The position numbers were made by a program, and so were the translations under genes. From the NCBI RefSeq assembly GCF_002094305.1, contig NZ_LWTX01000003.1, positions 372,001-436,000 of the forward strand: a stretch of 64,000 bases of DNA. Direction: 5' to 3'. The notes under the pieces are model-generated. The model did not search any database and had not been told where the DNA came from. It saw only the letters and a list, made by a program, of their open reading frames with translations. Source of the DNA: Prescottella equi (GTDB lineage Bacteria; Actinomycetota; Actinomycetes; Mycobacteriales; Mycobacteriaceae). This document shows, piece after piece, positions 9,629 to 19,625 of this stretch; positions within the stretch are counted from its first letter, which is position 1, and each line of letters opens with the position of its first letter.

Positions 9629-9774
9629 GGTCCACCTTTCCGATAGACGTATCCGACACCGTTCAGCTGCACCGCGATCGTGCGCAACACCCGTGTCGAG
9701 GCATATGTCGCCGCCTACTCTGGCATGAAAGACGGCTGGTTTCGGGCATTACCCCCGGACTGGACCGGTCGAGT

Positions 9775-10857
<1,083 letters not shown>

Positions 10858-10875
10858 GGTGGAACGATCCCTTCA

Positions 10876-10893
10876 CCGGCAGGAACGTGCCGG
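10876..10893. promoter_or_regulatory. Inverted repeat upstream of sugar ATPase gene
   Basis: CCGGCA-GGAACG-TGCCGG, a perfect 6-bp dyad with a 6-base spacer, starts 19 bases before the ATPase ATG. It could be an operator or a small 5' hairpin close to the ribosome-binding site. No regulator gene is adjacent. Confidence 0.35.
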
Positions 10894-10958
10894 ACGATCC
10901 GAGTCAGGGTGCACGGGTGTGCGGGCCACAGCATAGGCGTCCGAAGTGCCCGGAACCA

Positions 10959-11441
10959 TCAAGCGCGCACGGGCCGCAACCGGACGAAGTGGATGTGACG
11001 GCCCGCCTCACGGAAATCCTCCGGGGTGCCGTCGACCTCGAAGCCCATGCTCTTGCACAGGCGGACGCCGATCCTGGGGTGCACGCTGCCGTAGTACGCC
11101 ATGAGGTCGCCGCCCTCCTCGGTGCCCAGGAAGTCGGCCTCCACCTCGGATCTGCGGCGGCCCACCTGTACCCGGGCGCGGGGATGCGCGGTCAGGTTCC
11201 GGTACCAGTCCGACGCGGTCCCGTAGCCCGCCGCGACGACCCAACTGTCGGAGGCGTCGTCGTGATCGACCACCTCGAGCACCACCTGGCGGGTCTTGCC
11301 GCTGCGGCGTCCGACGTGCTCCAGGAGCAGGAACCGGTGCCCGAGCAGGCCGCCGAGGTGCCATCGGTACAGCGTGACGGGCGCGCGGAGCAACCGCCGC
11401 TTGACGCCGGTGGGCGGGCTGGGGCGCTGCGTGTTCCGCAT
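10959..11441 (-). CDS. Deazaflavin(F420)-dependent nitroreductase family protein (DUF385)
   Basis: A 160-residue protein with the split-barrel pattern of the F420H2-dependent oxidoreductase (Ddn-like) family. It shows HRFLLLEHVGRRSGKTRQVVLEV near the N-terminus, AAGYGTASDWYRNLTAHPRARVQVG in the middle and a short helical C-terminus. These bind coenzyme F420 and reduce quinones or nitro compounds in mycobacteria and relatives. Start at ATG 11441; the longer open frame upstream crosses the SOS box and opposite gene and is not coding. It diverges from the DUF222 remnant. Confidence 0.85.
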   Translation of the reverse strand: MRNTQRPSPPTGVKRRLLRAPVTLYRWHLGGLLGHRFLLLEHVGRRSGKTRQVVLEVVDHDDASDSWVVAAGYGTASDWYRNLTAHPRARVQVGRRRSEVEADFLGTEEGGDLMAYYGSVHPRIGVRLCKSMGFEVDGTPEDFREAGRHIHFVRLRPVRA

Positions 11442-11489
11442 GTGTCCAGTGTGCTCCACACGATTCGCCCTCGCGCCCGATCGATTGAC

Positions 11490-11505
11490 TCGAACATCAG
11501 TTCGA
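11490..11505. promoter_or_regulatory. LexA/SOS box (actinobacterial type)
   Basis: TCGAAC-ATCA-GTTCGA is an exact match to the mycobacterial LexA consensus TCGAAC-N4-GTTCGA. It overlaps the expected -35 region of a promoter whose -10 is TATGCT at 11508-11513. The ATG of the following short gene is at 11520, about seven bases after the -10, so transcription probably starts on the A of the ATG. LexA bound here would block RNA polymerase, giving DNA-damage control. Confidence 0.85.
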
Positions 11506-11519
11506 ACTATGCTCGGGTC

Positions 11520-11759
11520 ATGAAACCGGGGGAACTGAACAATGCGGGCGTCGCGGTCACCGTGCCGCCGACCGGCGCGGGGAAAGTTCTCCCCGAAACC
11601 TTGTTGCTGCAGTCGGTGGTCGAGATGTCCAGGGAGATCGAACGCCTCGAAGCGTTGCTGGTTGTGGCGGTCGCCGAAATCGACAGGCGCGGCATCTCGT
11701 TCGACACCCCCGGATTCCGCGGCGTCGAGCAGTGGCTCGCCGCGAATCACGATCTTTGA
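11520..11759 (+). pseudogene. Truncated DUF222/13E12-family protein, SOS-controlled
   Basis: A 79-residue protein matching only the start of DUF222 (13E12 repeat) proteins. The match is the helix EIERLEALLVVAVAEIDRRGI followed by GVEQWLAANHDL. Full family members run about 400-500 residues and end in an HNH endonuclease domain, absent here. No continuation is clear in other frames downstream, so this is either a decayed remnant or a minimal protein. The mRNA is probably leaderless. In M. tuberculosis, 13E12 repeats carry LexA boxes, which fits the box at 11490. Confidence 0.6.
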
Positions 11760-11936
11760 CCGGAAGTTCTGCCGGAAAGTGTTGCCGGACGCCGCTTCCG
11801 GCCCGACCACGCGGGAATCGGATCAGCGTCATCACCACAATCGCCCCTGCACTCGTGGCCGTGCGGCGGCCAACATCGTGCAGTGCCACGACCCTGGGTC
11901 TACCGTGAGATGCAGTCTCGCCGCGAAGGAGTTCCC

Positions 11937-12731
11937 ATGACCCGTCCCGTGCGTATCGGCATCCAGCTACAGCCTCAGCACGCCCCCGATTACGGCATGA
12001 TCCGCGACGCCGTATTGCGCGCCGAGGACGCCGGCGCCGACGTCGTCTTCAACTGGGATCACTTCTATCCCCTGTACGGCGATCAGGAGGGTGCGCACTT
12101 CGAGTGCTGGACCATGCTCGGGGCGTGGGCCGAGCAGACCGAGCGGGTCGAGATCGGCGCGCTGGTGAGCTGCGCCGGCTACCGCAATCCGGACCTGCTG
12201 GCCGACATGGCCCGCACCGTCGACCACATCAGCGGCGGACGTCTGATCCTCGGCATCGGCGCCGGCTGGTTCGAGAAGGATTACGACGCCTACGGCTACG
12301 AGTTCGGCACTCCGGGTTCTCGTATCAAGCTGCTGGGGGAGTACTTGCCGCGCATCACCTCTCGGCTCGGCAAGCTCAATCCGGCACCGACCCGGGACAT
12401 TCCGCTCATGATCGGTGGCAGTGGCGAGAAGAAGACGCTGCGGCTGGTGGCCGAGTACGCCGACATCTGGCACGGCTTCGGCGATCGGGACGAATTCGTC
12501 CGCAAGTCGGCGATCCTCGGTGAGCACTGCGGCGACGTACAGCGTGATCCGCACGAGATCGAACGGTCGACGTGGTGGCACGGGGTCGACGAGGCCGCGG
12601 CGTACGTCGACGCCGGGGTCACGCTGTTCACGGTGAACGCGAGCGGACCGGACTACGACCTCACCGCCCTCCGTGAGGCCGTCGCCTGGCGCGACGAGCA
12701 CACCCCGCCGCAGCTGTCCGGCCTCGCGTAG
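11937..12731 (+). CDS. LLM-class (luciferase-like) F420-dependent oxidoreductase
   Basis: A 264-residue TIM-barrel protein of the bacterial luciferase-like family. Typical landmarks are VRIGIQLQPQHAPDYGMI at the first strand, DVVFNWDHFYP, the pattern LADMARTVDHISGGRLILGIGAGW that is highly conserved in F420-dependent members, and PLMIGGSGEKKTLRLVAEYADIWH in the second half. Such enzymes use F420 or FMN; the substrate is not evident. ATG 11937 follows a good AAGGAG site. It lies 12 bases before the amino-acid ABC gene and is probably co-transcribed. Confidence 0.88.
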   Translation: MTRPVRIGIQLQPQHAPDYGMIRDAVLRAEDAGADVVFNWDHFYPLYGDQEGAHFECWTMLGAWAEQTERVEIGALVSCAGYRNPDLLADMARTVDHISGGRLILGIGAGWFEKDYDAYGYEFGTPGSRIKLLGEYLPRITSRLGKLNPAPTRDIPLMIGGSGEKKTLRLVAEYADIWHGFGDRDEFVRKSAILGEHCGDVQRDPHEIERSTWWHGVDEAAAYVDAGVTLFTVNASGPDYDLTALREAVAWRDEHTPPQLSGLA

Positions 12732-12743
12732 ACCGAGAATTCG

Positions 12744-14540
12744 ATGACCGCCGCCGCCATCTCCCGCGCCCGGGCGGTGGCGGTGGTGCTCGCCGGGTTG
12801 CTGCTCGCGCTCACCGCGTGCTCGTCGAGCGGCGATGCCACGTCGGGTGACCTGTGCGCCCCGCCCGGCGTCGAGAGTGCCACCGCGCTACCCGGCAACC
12901 TGGACTCCGCGGCCGCGACCTCTGCCGAGGACAAGTACACGACCCCGGACACGCGGCCGCTCGCCGACGTCGACGTGTCGAAGCTGAACCTGGCCGAACC
13001 CGGGAAGCTGACGGTCGGCACGCTGTCCGACGCACCCCCCAGCATCTGCGTCAACTCGCAGAACGTCTTCACCGGATTCGACAACGAACTGCTGCGGGCG
13101 GTGGCGGCGAAGCTGGGTCTGCAGGTCGAGTTCGTCGGAACGGACTTCGCGGGACTGCTCGCGCAGGTGGCGGGACACCGGTTCGACGTCGGCTCGTCGT
13201 CGATCACCACCACCGACGCCCGACGCGACCTGGTCGGCTTCACCAACGGCTACGACTTCGGCTACTTCGCGCTGGTGGTGCCGAACGGGAGCGCGATCAA
13301 GGGTTTCCCGGACCTGACGTCGTCGGTGCGCATCGGTGTCGTGCAGGGCACCGTGCAGGACGACTACGTCGTGAACACCCTGGGCCTGGACCCGGTGAAG
13401 TTCCCGGACTACAACACCGCGTACGCGAACCTGAAGACCGGCCAGATCGACGCGTGGGTGGCGCCGTCTCAGCAGGCGCAGGGCGCGATCGCGCCGGGTG
13501 ATCCGGCGTCGATCGTGCAGAACACGTTCAGCCTCAACAACTACGTCGGCTGGGCGGTGGCGAAGGACTGCCAGCCGCTGATCGACGCCCTCAACTCGGG
13601 TCTCGACGCCGTGATCGCCGACGGCACGTGGTCCCGGCTGTACTCGGACTGGGTGCCGCGGGAACTACCCGCGGGCTGGAAACCGGGCAGCAAGGCCGCG
13701 CCCGAACCGCAACTGCCGGACTTCGCGGCCATCGCCGCGCAGAACGCTTCGACTACCGAACCGTCCACCGAGCAACCCAAGTCGACGTTGCAGCAGCTGG
13801 GCGAGACGTTCTTCGACTGGGAGCTGTACAAGCGCGCGTTCCCGGATCTGCTGCGCACCGGTCTGCCGAACACCCTGATCCTGGCATTGTCGTCGGGCAT
13901 CGTCGGCACCGTGATCGGCATGCTGCTGGCGGTGGCCGGCATCTCCCGCACCCGCTGGCTGCGCTGGCCCGCCCGGGTCTACACGGACATCTTCCGTGGC
14001 CTGCCAGCGGTGGTGATCATCCTGCTGGTCGGTCTGGGCGTCGGCCCGGTCGTGAAGGGCCTCACCGGCAGCAACCCGTACTGGCTGGGCGCCGCCGCGC
14101 TGTCGCTGCTGGCAGCGGCGTACATCGGGGAGATCTTCCGGTCCGGCATCCAGAGTGTGGAGCCGGGGCAGATGGAAGCGGCCCGCGCCCTGGGCTTCTC
14201 GTACCGCCGGTCGATGGCGCTGGTGGTGATCCCGCAGGGCGTGCGACGGGTGCTGCCGGCGCTGATGAACCAGTTCATCTCGCTCATCAAGGATTCGTCG
14301 CTGATCTATTTCCTGGGACTGCTGGTGACGCAGCGGGAACTGTTCGCGGTGGGCCGGGACCTCAACGCGCAGACCGGCAACCTGTCGCCGCTCGTCGCTG
14401 CCGGCCTGTTCTACCTGGCACTGACGATTCCGCTCACCCACCTGGTGAACTACATCGACCGTCGGCTGCGCACCGGTCGCGCCGACACCTCCGGCACGCT
14501 CGACGACCTCGAGCAGGCGATCGTCGTGGAAAGGGGCTGA
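12744..14540 (+). CDS. Amino-acid ABC transporter: fused substrate-binding lipoprotein and permease
   Basis: A 598-residue fusion. Residues 1-26 are a lipoprotein signal (LALTACSS, Cys about 26). Residues about 85-310 are a family 3 solute-binding domain (LTVGTLSDAPPSICVN, FTGFDNELLRAVAAKLGL, DVGSSSITTTDARRD). A Pro/Ala linker leads to a permease domain (about 365-580) with five membrane segments and the polar amino-acid EAA loop SVEPGQMEAARALGFSYRRSM. The fusion tethers the binding domain to the channel. The cargo is probably a polar amino acid. The partner ATPase starts 4 bases downstream. Confidence 0.92.
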   Translation: MTAAAISRARAVAVVLAGLLLALTACSSSGDATSGDLCAPPGVESATALPGNLDSAAATSAEDKYTTPDTRPLADVDVSKLNLAEPGKLTVGTLSDAPPSICVNSQNVFTGFDNELLRAVAAKLGLQVEFVGTDFAGLLAQVAGHRFDVGSSSITTTDARRDLVGFTNGYDFGYFALVVPNGSAIKGFPDLTSSVRIGVVQGTVQDDYVVNTLGLDPVKFPDYNTAYANLKTGQIDAWVAPSQQAQGAIAPGDPASIVQNTFSLNNYVGWAVAKDCQPLIDALNSGLDAVIADGTWSRLYSDWVPRELPAGWKPGSKAAPEPQLPDFAAIAAQNASTTEPSTEQPKSTLQQLGETFFDWELYKRAFPDLLRTGLPNTLILALSSGIVGTVIGMLLAVAGISRTRWLRWPARVYTDIFRGLPAVVIILLVGLGVGPVVKGLTGSNPYWLGAAALSLLAAAYIGEIFRSGIQSVEPGQMEAARALGFSYRRSMALVVIPQGVRRVLPALMNQFISLIKDSSLIYFLGLLVTQRELFAVGRDLNAQTGNLSPLVAAGLFYLALTIPLTHLVNYIDRRLRTGRADTSGTLDDLEQAIVVERG

Positions 14541-14543
14541 CGC

Positions 14544-15275
14544 GTGGACGATTCCGTCTCCCTCACCGGTACCGGGCTGCACCTGGCGTTCGGGGCCAAC
14601 AAGGTGCTGCGGGGCGTGGACCTGCACGTCGACGCCGGCAAGACCGTCACGGTGATCGGGCCGTCGGGATCCGGGAAGTCGACGCTGCTGCGCGTGCTCA
14701 ACCGGCTGCACGAGCCGGACGCGGGCGACATCCTGCTCGACGGCCGCTCCGTGCTCGCGGACAACCCGGATCGGCTGCGGCAGCGGATCGGCATGGTGTT
14801 CCAGCATTTCAATCTGTTCCCGCACCGCACCGTCGCCGACAACATCGCGCTCGGCCCGCGCAAACTGAAGAAGCTGTCGAAGGACGCGGCCCGACAGCTG
14901 GCGGTGGAACAGCTGGAGTTGGTGGGGCTGGCGCACAAGGCGGACTCGCGTCCGGGCAACCTGTCCGGCGGGCAGCAGCAGCGGGTCGCGATCGCCCGGG
15001 CGTTGGCGATGCAACCCCAGGTGATGTTCTTCGACGAGGCGACGTCGGCGCTCGATCCGGAACTGGTCAAGGGAGTGCTGGCGCTCATGGCGGACCTGGC
15101 GGCCACGGGCATGACCATGGTGGTGGTGACCCACGAGATGGGCTTCGCGCGGTCGGTGTCGGACACGGTGCTGTTCATGGATCGCGGCGTCGTGGTCGAG
15201 TCCGGGATCCCCGACCAAATGTTCGACCATCCGGAAACCCCACGTCTCCAGGCGTTTCTGTCGGAAGTTCTCTAG
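14544..15275 (+). CDS. Amino-acid ABC transporter ATP-binding protein (GlnQ/HisP type)
   Basis: A 243-residue ATPase with Walker [11 protein letters not shown]-loop [11 protein letters not shown], signature [16 protein letters not shown], Walker [15 protein letters not shown] and switch [16 protein letters not shown]. These residues are diagnostic of polar amino-acid importers. GTG start at 14544, 4 bases after the stop of the fused binding protein/permease gene, so the two genes make a complete two-gene importer. No additional domain. Confidence 0.93.
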   Translation: MDDSVSLTGTGLHLAFGANKVLRGVDLHVDAGKTVTVIGPSGSGKSTLLRVLNRLHEPDAGDILLDGRSVLADNPDRLRQRIGMVFQHFNLFPHRTVADNIALGPRKLKKLSKDAARQLAVEQLELVGLAHKADSRPGNLSGGQQQRVAIARALAMQPQVMFFDEATSALDPELVKGVLALMADLAATGMTMVVVTHEMGFARSVSDTVLFMDRGVVVESGIPDQMFDHPETPRLQAFLSEVL

Positions 15276-15393
15276 AGTGTGGCGCGGATGGGTCCCATAC
15301 GCCGTGGATCGCCGGGGAGTCGGGGAGAGGCAATCGATCCATCCCGCGGCCACGCGTTGACGAAGCGAGGCAGTTCTGAAAACGACACCGAGA

Positions 15394-16488
15394 TTGAGAT
15401 GGTTGCTGGTAGCGGTGCTGTCGGTGGTGACGATGGCCAGTTGCGGCGCGGGCCTGGCCCCGCAAGCCCAGGCGCAGGGCCGTGTCGAGGCCGCGTCGGA
15501 CGGCCTGTACCTCGACGGCGAGAAGTGGTGGCCGGCAGGCTTCAACGCCTACCAGCTGTCCACGAACTGGGGCATCAACCGTGGTTGCGGCGGGATGGTC
15601 GATCTGCCCGAGTACTTCGACTCCCTGCCGCCGCATTCGCTCACGCGATTCAACGCCTTCCAGGAACTCGCGATCAACAAGTTCACCGGTGAACTGGACT
15701 TCACCGCCATGGACGCGGTGTTCGCGGAGGCGGAGCGCACCGATCAGATGATCATTCCCGTGTTGTCCGCTCAGGACGGCGCGTGCGAGAGCGAGAAGTT
15801 CAAGGACCGCTCGTGGTACGTGGGCGGCTGGAAGACCGACGACGAGAACGGCACCCGGCTCAGCTTCGAGGACTGGGTGCAGACCGCGGTGAACCGCTGG
15901 AAGGATTCTCCCTCCGTAGCGGCGTGGGAGCTGGTCGGCGAACCGGATCCGGGTGAGTGCGTGAACGGGAACTGCGACTGGTGGGTGCGCACCTGCCCCA
16001 CCGATGCCGCGCAGGTGCTCCGCGACTTCATGGAGGAGGCGGGCGCGGAGATCAAGACGATCGCGCCGAAGCACCTGGTCACCGCGGGCCTGATCGGAGG
16101 CGGCCAGTGCGGTACCGGCGGCGACGACTACCAGTTCGTCACCGAATCCGACAACGTCGACTTCGTGCAGTACCACGACTACGGCGCCGACGGCATCCCG
16201 CTGCCGGGTGACCAGTGGAACGGTCTGGCCCGTCGGATCGATCAGGCCGAGGCCGCCGGAAAGCCGTTGCTGGTGGCAGAGATCGGCGAGAACGCGGGGT
16301 CGTGCAAGACGCTGTCCGCACGCGCGTCGAGCATCGGTCAGAAGATCACCGGTCAGCGCGCGGCCGGTACCGCCGGCGCGCTGCTGTGGGCGTTCGTCCC
16401 GGACCCGCGTCCGAACGACTGCACCATGGACATCGGGTACGACGACCCGCTGTTCCCGTTGATGGCCGGATTCAACACCTACGGCTGA
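15394..16488 (+). CDS. Secreted glycoside hydrolase, GH5/cellulase-like
   Basis: A secreted (beta/alpha)8-type hydrolase of about 364 residues. It shows LYLDGEKWWPAGFNAYQLS at the start of the barrel, AAWELVGEPDPGEC with the probable acid/base Glu, and KPLLVAEIGENAGSCK with the probable nucleophile Glu. Several Cys suggest disulfides. TTG 15394 is the first usual start, but it has a weak ribosome-binding site. CTG at 15376, six bases after GAGG, would give KTTPRLRWLLVAVL, a better signal peptide. GH5 members cleave beta-glucans or mannans. It directly precedes the BcsA-like synthase (convergent), hinting at polysaccharide trimming or turnover. Confidence 0.82.
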   Translation: MRWLLVAVLSVVTMASCGAGLAPQAQAQGRVEAASDGLYLDGEKWWPAGFNAYQLSTNWGINRGCGGMVDLPEYFDSLPPHSLTRFNAFQELAINKFTGELDFTAMDAVFAEAERTDQMIIPVLSAQDGACESEKFKDRSWYVGGWKTDDENGTRLSFEDWVQTAVNRWKDSPSVAAWELVGEPDPGECVNGNCDWWVRTCPTDAAQVLRDFMEEAGAEIKTIAPKHLVTAGLIGGGQCGTGGDDYQFVTESDNVDFVQYHDYGADGIPLPGDQWNGLARRIDQAEAAGKPLLVAEIGENAGSCKTLSARASSIGQKITGQRAAGTAGALLWAFVPDPRPNDCTMDIGYDDPLFPLMAGFNTYG

Positions 16489-16499
16489 TCCCTCACCCC

Positions 16500-16562
16500 C
16501 GCGTTTTGCGCACTTGTCGCGCCGGCGGACGCCGGAAATCCGCGACAAGTGCGCAAAACGCG
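16500..16562. repeat. 63-bp dispersed inverted repeat, family A copy 2
   Basis: Perfect 22-base arms (16500-16521 and 16541-16562, core GCGTTTTGCGCACTT) with a 19-base loop that itself can fold (CCGGCG-GAC-GCCGG-like). It fills the gap between the convergent stops of the GH5-like and GT2 genes, where it could terminate transcription from both sides. It shares its arms with the copy at 5947-6009. Confidence 0.87.
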
Positions 16563-16563
16563 G

Positions 16564-18060
16564 TCAGGGGGCGGCCGGGGACTGGGGGGCGGCCGGGGAC
16601 TGGGGAGAAGGTGTTCCCAGACCGTGGAAGGTCTTCTCCCAGTAGGACGGATTGCGCAGCAGCTGCCAGCAGCCCTTGGCGGCGGCGATGCTCATCATGA
16701 GCCAGTAGATCGGGACGGTGACGCACGCGAGCAGCAGGTGCGAGTTCCCGGTCTCGCGGCAGCCGACGATGTTCATGTAGATCGCGGCGGCGTTGCCGAA
16801 CACCAGCGAGACCAGCGCACCGTAGTAGATGTACGGCGGGAACACGTCGGCCACGATCAGCGGCTGGCCGAGCAGCCACGTGAACGTGATGAACCAGAAC
16901 ACCAGGTTGAGGCACGCGATGATCGGCGTCCCGGCCAGCAACAGGGTGAACCGGATGAAGCTGAGCGCACCGAGTGAACGCCACGCCTCGAGCGGCCTGC
17001 GGGTGTGCACCAGCCACGACTGCAGATACCCCTTGTACCAACGGGATCGCTGCCGGATCCAGTTGATCGGATCGCTGTTGGCCTCCTCGATCGTCGTCGA
17101 GTCCAACACCGCCGTCGAGTAGCCCGACGCCGCGATCCGCACGCCCAGGTCGGCGTCCTCGGTCACGTTGTGCGGATCCCACGCACCGATCTCGTCGAGC
17201 ACCCACCGCTGCAGATGATTGGACGTGCCGCCCAACGGGATCGGCGACCTGGTCTTCATCAGCCCGGGCAGCAGGAAGTTGAACCACACCGCGTACTCGG
17301 CGGTGAACCAGCCGGTGAGCAGGTTCTGGCGGCCGTTGTCGTATGCGAGCTTGGCCTGTACGCAGGCCACGTCGTCGGGCTGACGCGCGAACGCGGCGAC
17401 GACCCGGCGCAACTGCAGCGGATCGGGCTTGTCCTCGGCGTCGTAGATGGTGACGATCTCACCGGTCGCGAAATGCAGGCCGTAGTTGCACGCCTTGGGT
17501 TTGGTGCGCGGCTGCGCGGCGGGCACCAGGATCACCGTCACGATCTCGCCGCCCGGCACGGAGATCGCGTCCTTCGCGGCCTCCACGGTGCCGTGGTCGT
17601 CCTCCTCGAGCAGCAGCAGCACCTGCAACTTCTCGCGCGGGTATTCGAGCGCAGTCATGCCCGCGACGAGGTCGTAGATCACCTCGGTCTCGTCGTACGC
17701 GGGCACAAGGATCGTGTAGGAGGGCAGTTCGTCGTCCGGAATCGCCCGGGCGTCCTCGTCGGAGACGGTGACGATGGCCTCCCGGTCGAGCCCGCGGGCG
17801 AAGATGATCAGACGGTCGATCATGGTGGCGACGTACGCGAGCGTGCACACCGCGATCAGCACCGTGAAGGTGCCGATCGGGAAGAACACCGCGCAGCCCA
17901 CGACCAGCGCCGCCACCGCGAGCGCCAGGTTGCGCTGCCACGGCACGAACGCGACCGCGGCCGACGCGAGCGGATGCCGCTCCCGCAGGCCGTCGACGGC
18001 GTCGTTCAACGCCGCGGCCTTGAACTCGTCGGCGACGGCGGCCGAACGGTCGGCGCTCAT
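16564..18060 (-). CDS. BcsA-like processive GT2 glycosyltransferase, no PilZ domain
   Basis: A 498-residue membrane glycosyltransferase that should polymerise a polysaccharide while extruding it. Two N-terminal helices (about 42-62, 64-82) precede a GT-A domain with TILVPAYDET (116-125), EEDD (152-155), DAED (207-210), TED (300-302) and QRSRW (337-341), the D-D-D-QxxRW set of cellulose/hyaluronan synthases. Three or four C-terminal helices follow, then SYWEKTFHGL. No PilZ c-di-GMP domain is present. The tail PQSPAAPQSPAAP comes from an 18-base tandem repeat. Its ATG overlaps the upstream gene stop (ATGA). The linked BcsB-like and exosortase-like genes suggest an exopolysaccharide machine. Confidence 0.9.
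   Translation of the reverse strand: MSADRSAAVADEFKAAALNDAVDGLRERHPLASAAVAFVPWQRNLALAVAALVVGCAVFFPIGTFTVLIAVCTLAYVATMIDRLIIFARGLDREAIVTVSDEDARAIPDDELPSYTILVPAYDETEVIYDLVAGMTALEYPREKLQVLLLLEEDDHGTVEAAKDAISVPGGEIVTVILVPAAQPRTKPKACNYGLHFATGEIVTIYDAEDKPDPLQLRRVVAAFARQPDDVACVQAKLAYDNGRQNLLTGWFTAEYAVWFNFLLPGLMKTRSPIPLGGTSNHLQRWVLDEIGAWDPHNVTEDADLGVRIAASGYSTAVLDSTTIEEANSDPINWIRQRSRWYKGYLQSWLVHTRRPLEAWRSLGALSFIRFTLLLAGTPIIACLNLVFWFITFTWLLGQPLIVADVFPPYIYYGALVSLVFGNAAAIYMNIVGCRETGNSHLLLACVTVPIYWLMMSIAAAKGCWQLLRNPSYWEKTFHGLGTPSPQSPAAPQSPAAP
16566..16606. repeat. 18-bp tandem duplication at 3' end of GT2 gene
   Basis: The unit GGGCGGCCGGGGACTGGG occurs twice in tandem and encodes the C-terminal PQSPAA PQSPAA. 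It lies next to the family A repeat and could be slippage-prone. Confidence 0.6.
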
Positions 18061-19625
18061 GCCTCGTCCGCCTTCCACTGGGCGTCGACGAGCTGCGTTC
18101 CGACGACGGCGAGCATGTCGCGATCCTTGTACTCGGAGTTGTCGTCCACGGTGACCGCGTTGCCGCGGATCAGGACGTTGAACGTGTTGGTGACATCGGA
18201 CGCCATCGAGGGCGTCGGCCGCGGGAAGATCGCGTCCGGGCGATGATCGTCGACGGTGACCAGGTTGACCCGCTGGCTGATGTCGTCTCGCGTCCACGTG
18301 AACGACAGCAGGCTCCACGTCAGCAGCGCCTCCTCGTCGACGATCGTCGAGAACTCGCCCTGCACGCCGTGACCGAGGTCCACCGGCACGGTGGGGCTGC
18401 GGCGGGCGTCTCTGAGGCGGTAGAGCGTGTCGGTGGGGTACACGGTGAGCGTCGCGGGGCGGTGCGTGTCGAGAGTGTCGATGACGACGCGCCGCGGCCG
18501 TGCCTTCGAATCCCAGTCCGGATTCCCCTCGTCAGCGACGATCGTCTGCCGCACGAGCGTGGCGCGGCGCCCGAAGAAGCGGTTGGCCCAGTCGAAATCC
18601 TCTACGTCCTCCTGCGTCCATCCCGACGGCACGACCAGGCCCGTGCCGGGCGTCGACGGACCGTCGGCGACGACGGTGGCCGGGGGATCGGGCAGCGGGA
18701 TGAGGGAGAGCACGAAGGCGACCGCGACGACGACCAGGCCGGAGCGGACCAGGCCGGTGCGCACGGCGGTGGGGCGCTGCGGCGCCACGGAATAGGCGGC
18801 ACGCCGGTCCGTGAAGTAGTACCCGTACTGCAGGTACATCCCGATACCGACCGTCACGGCCGCGACACCGGCGGGCACGAACTGCACGACCAGCCGGGGC
18901 ACGTCGGGGAAGACGAACCAGATGAAGGCCAACACGGCGACGCCCACGGCGATCGTGGCGACGGCGCCCACGATGCCGCGTCGCCGCGTCCTGCCCACCG
19001 CGATTCCGGTGGCGGCCGCCGCGAACGCAGTCAGGACGACGCTCACGTGCTGCGACTGGCCGCCCAGCATCACCACGACCATCCGGTAGGGGAGGGGAGC
19101 GATGAGCAGAAGCATCAGCCACACGGGCCAGAACCGGCCTACCGGTCGCAGCCCGAACAGCAGCACCGCAGCGCCCACGACGAACAGCAACCACGACAGC
19201 AGATCGATGCGCAGGACGCTGAACTGCTCGGCGTATCGGGGTAGCAGCAGCCACTGGACCGCAACGGAGACCAGCAGGGCCATCCCGCCGACGAGGCTGT
19301 CGATCTGCCGGTCGTGGATGGGTAATTCGCCGGCGCGGCGTCGGGCGATGCCGATCGCCGCCACGGCGGCCAGGAACGGCATCACCAGGATGTAGCCGAG
19401 GAAGTCGCCGCCACGAAGGTCGTCGACGGTCCGGACCACCGAGGGCCAGAACGCGGCGAGCGAGCAACCACCGATGAGCAGCCACCGCAACAAGATCGAC
19501 GTGCCGGTGAACGGTGCCGGTGCCGAGGACTTCCCGCGCGCGGTCGCCGGCGCAGCGGCGGCGGCCTGGGCCTCCTCGCCGTCGCCCACGGGGGAGGTTT
19601 CGATGCCCGGGGTGGCATGCGTCAT
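18057..19625 (-). CDS. Exosortase-like polytopic membrane protein with extracellular C-terminal domain
   Basis: A 522-residue protein. Residues about 35-330 hold eight or more membrane segments in an arrangement like exosortases (GDFLGYILVMPFLAAVAAI near the first loop, then FGLRPVGRFWPVWLMLLLIAPLPYR). I do not find the catalytic CSG motif. The last 200 residues are soluble and external (GWTQEDVEDFDW..., R- and D-rich), in the position of an EpsI-like domain. Start at ATG 19625 with GGAGG upstream. It is coupled to the GT2 gene by ATGA overlap and diverges from the BcsB-like gene. Its role in glycan export or assembly is inferred from context; the exosortase assignment is tentative. Confidence 0.7.
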   Translation of the reverse strand: MTHATPGIETSPVGDGEEAQAAAAAPATARGKSSAPAPFTGTSILLRWLLIGGCSLAAFWPSVVRTVDDLRGGDFLGYILVMPFLAAVAAIGIARRRAGELPIHDRQIDSLVGGMALLVSVAVQWLLLPRYAEQFSVLRIDLLSWLLFVVGAAVLLFGLRPVGRFWPVWLMLLLIAPLPYRMVVVMLGGQSQHVSVVLTAFAAAATGIAVGRTRRRGIVGAVATIAVGVAVLAFIWFVFPDVPRLVVQFVPAGVAAVTVGIGMYLQYGYYFTDRRAAYSVAPQRPTAVRTGLVRSGLVVVAVAFVLSLIPLPDPPATVVADGPSTPGTGLVVPSGWTQEDVEDFDWANRFFGRRATLVRQTIVADEGNPDWDSKARPRRVVIDTLDTHRPATLTVYPTDTLYRLRDARRSPTVPVDLGHGVQGEFSTIVDEEALLTWSLLSFTWTRDDISQRVNLVTVDDHRPDAIFPRPTPSMASDVTNTFNVLIRGNAVTVDDNSEYKDRDMLAVVGTQLVDAQWKADEA

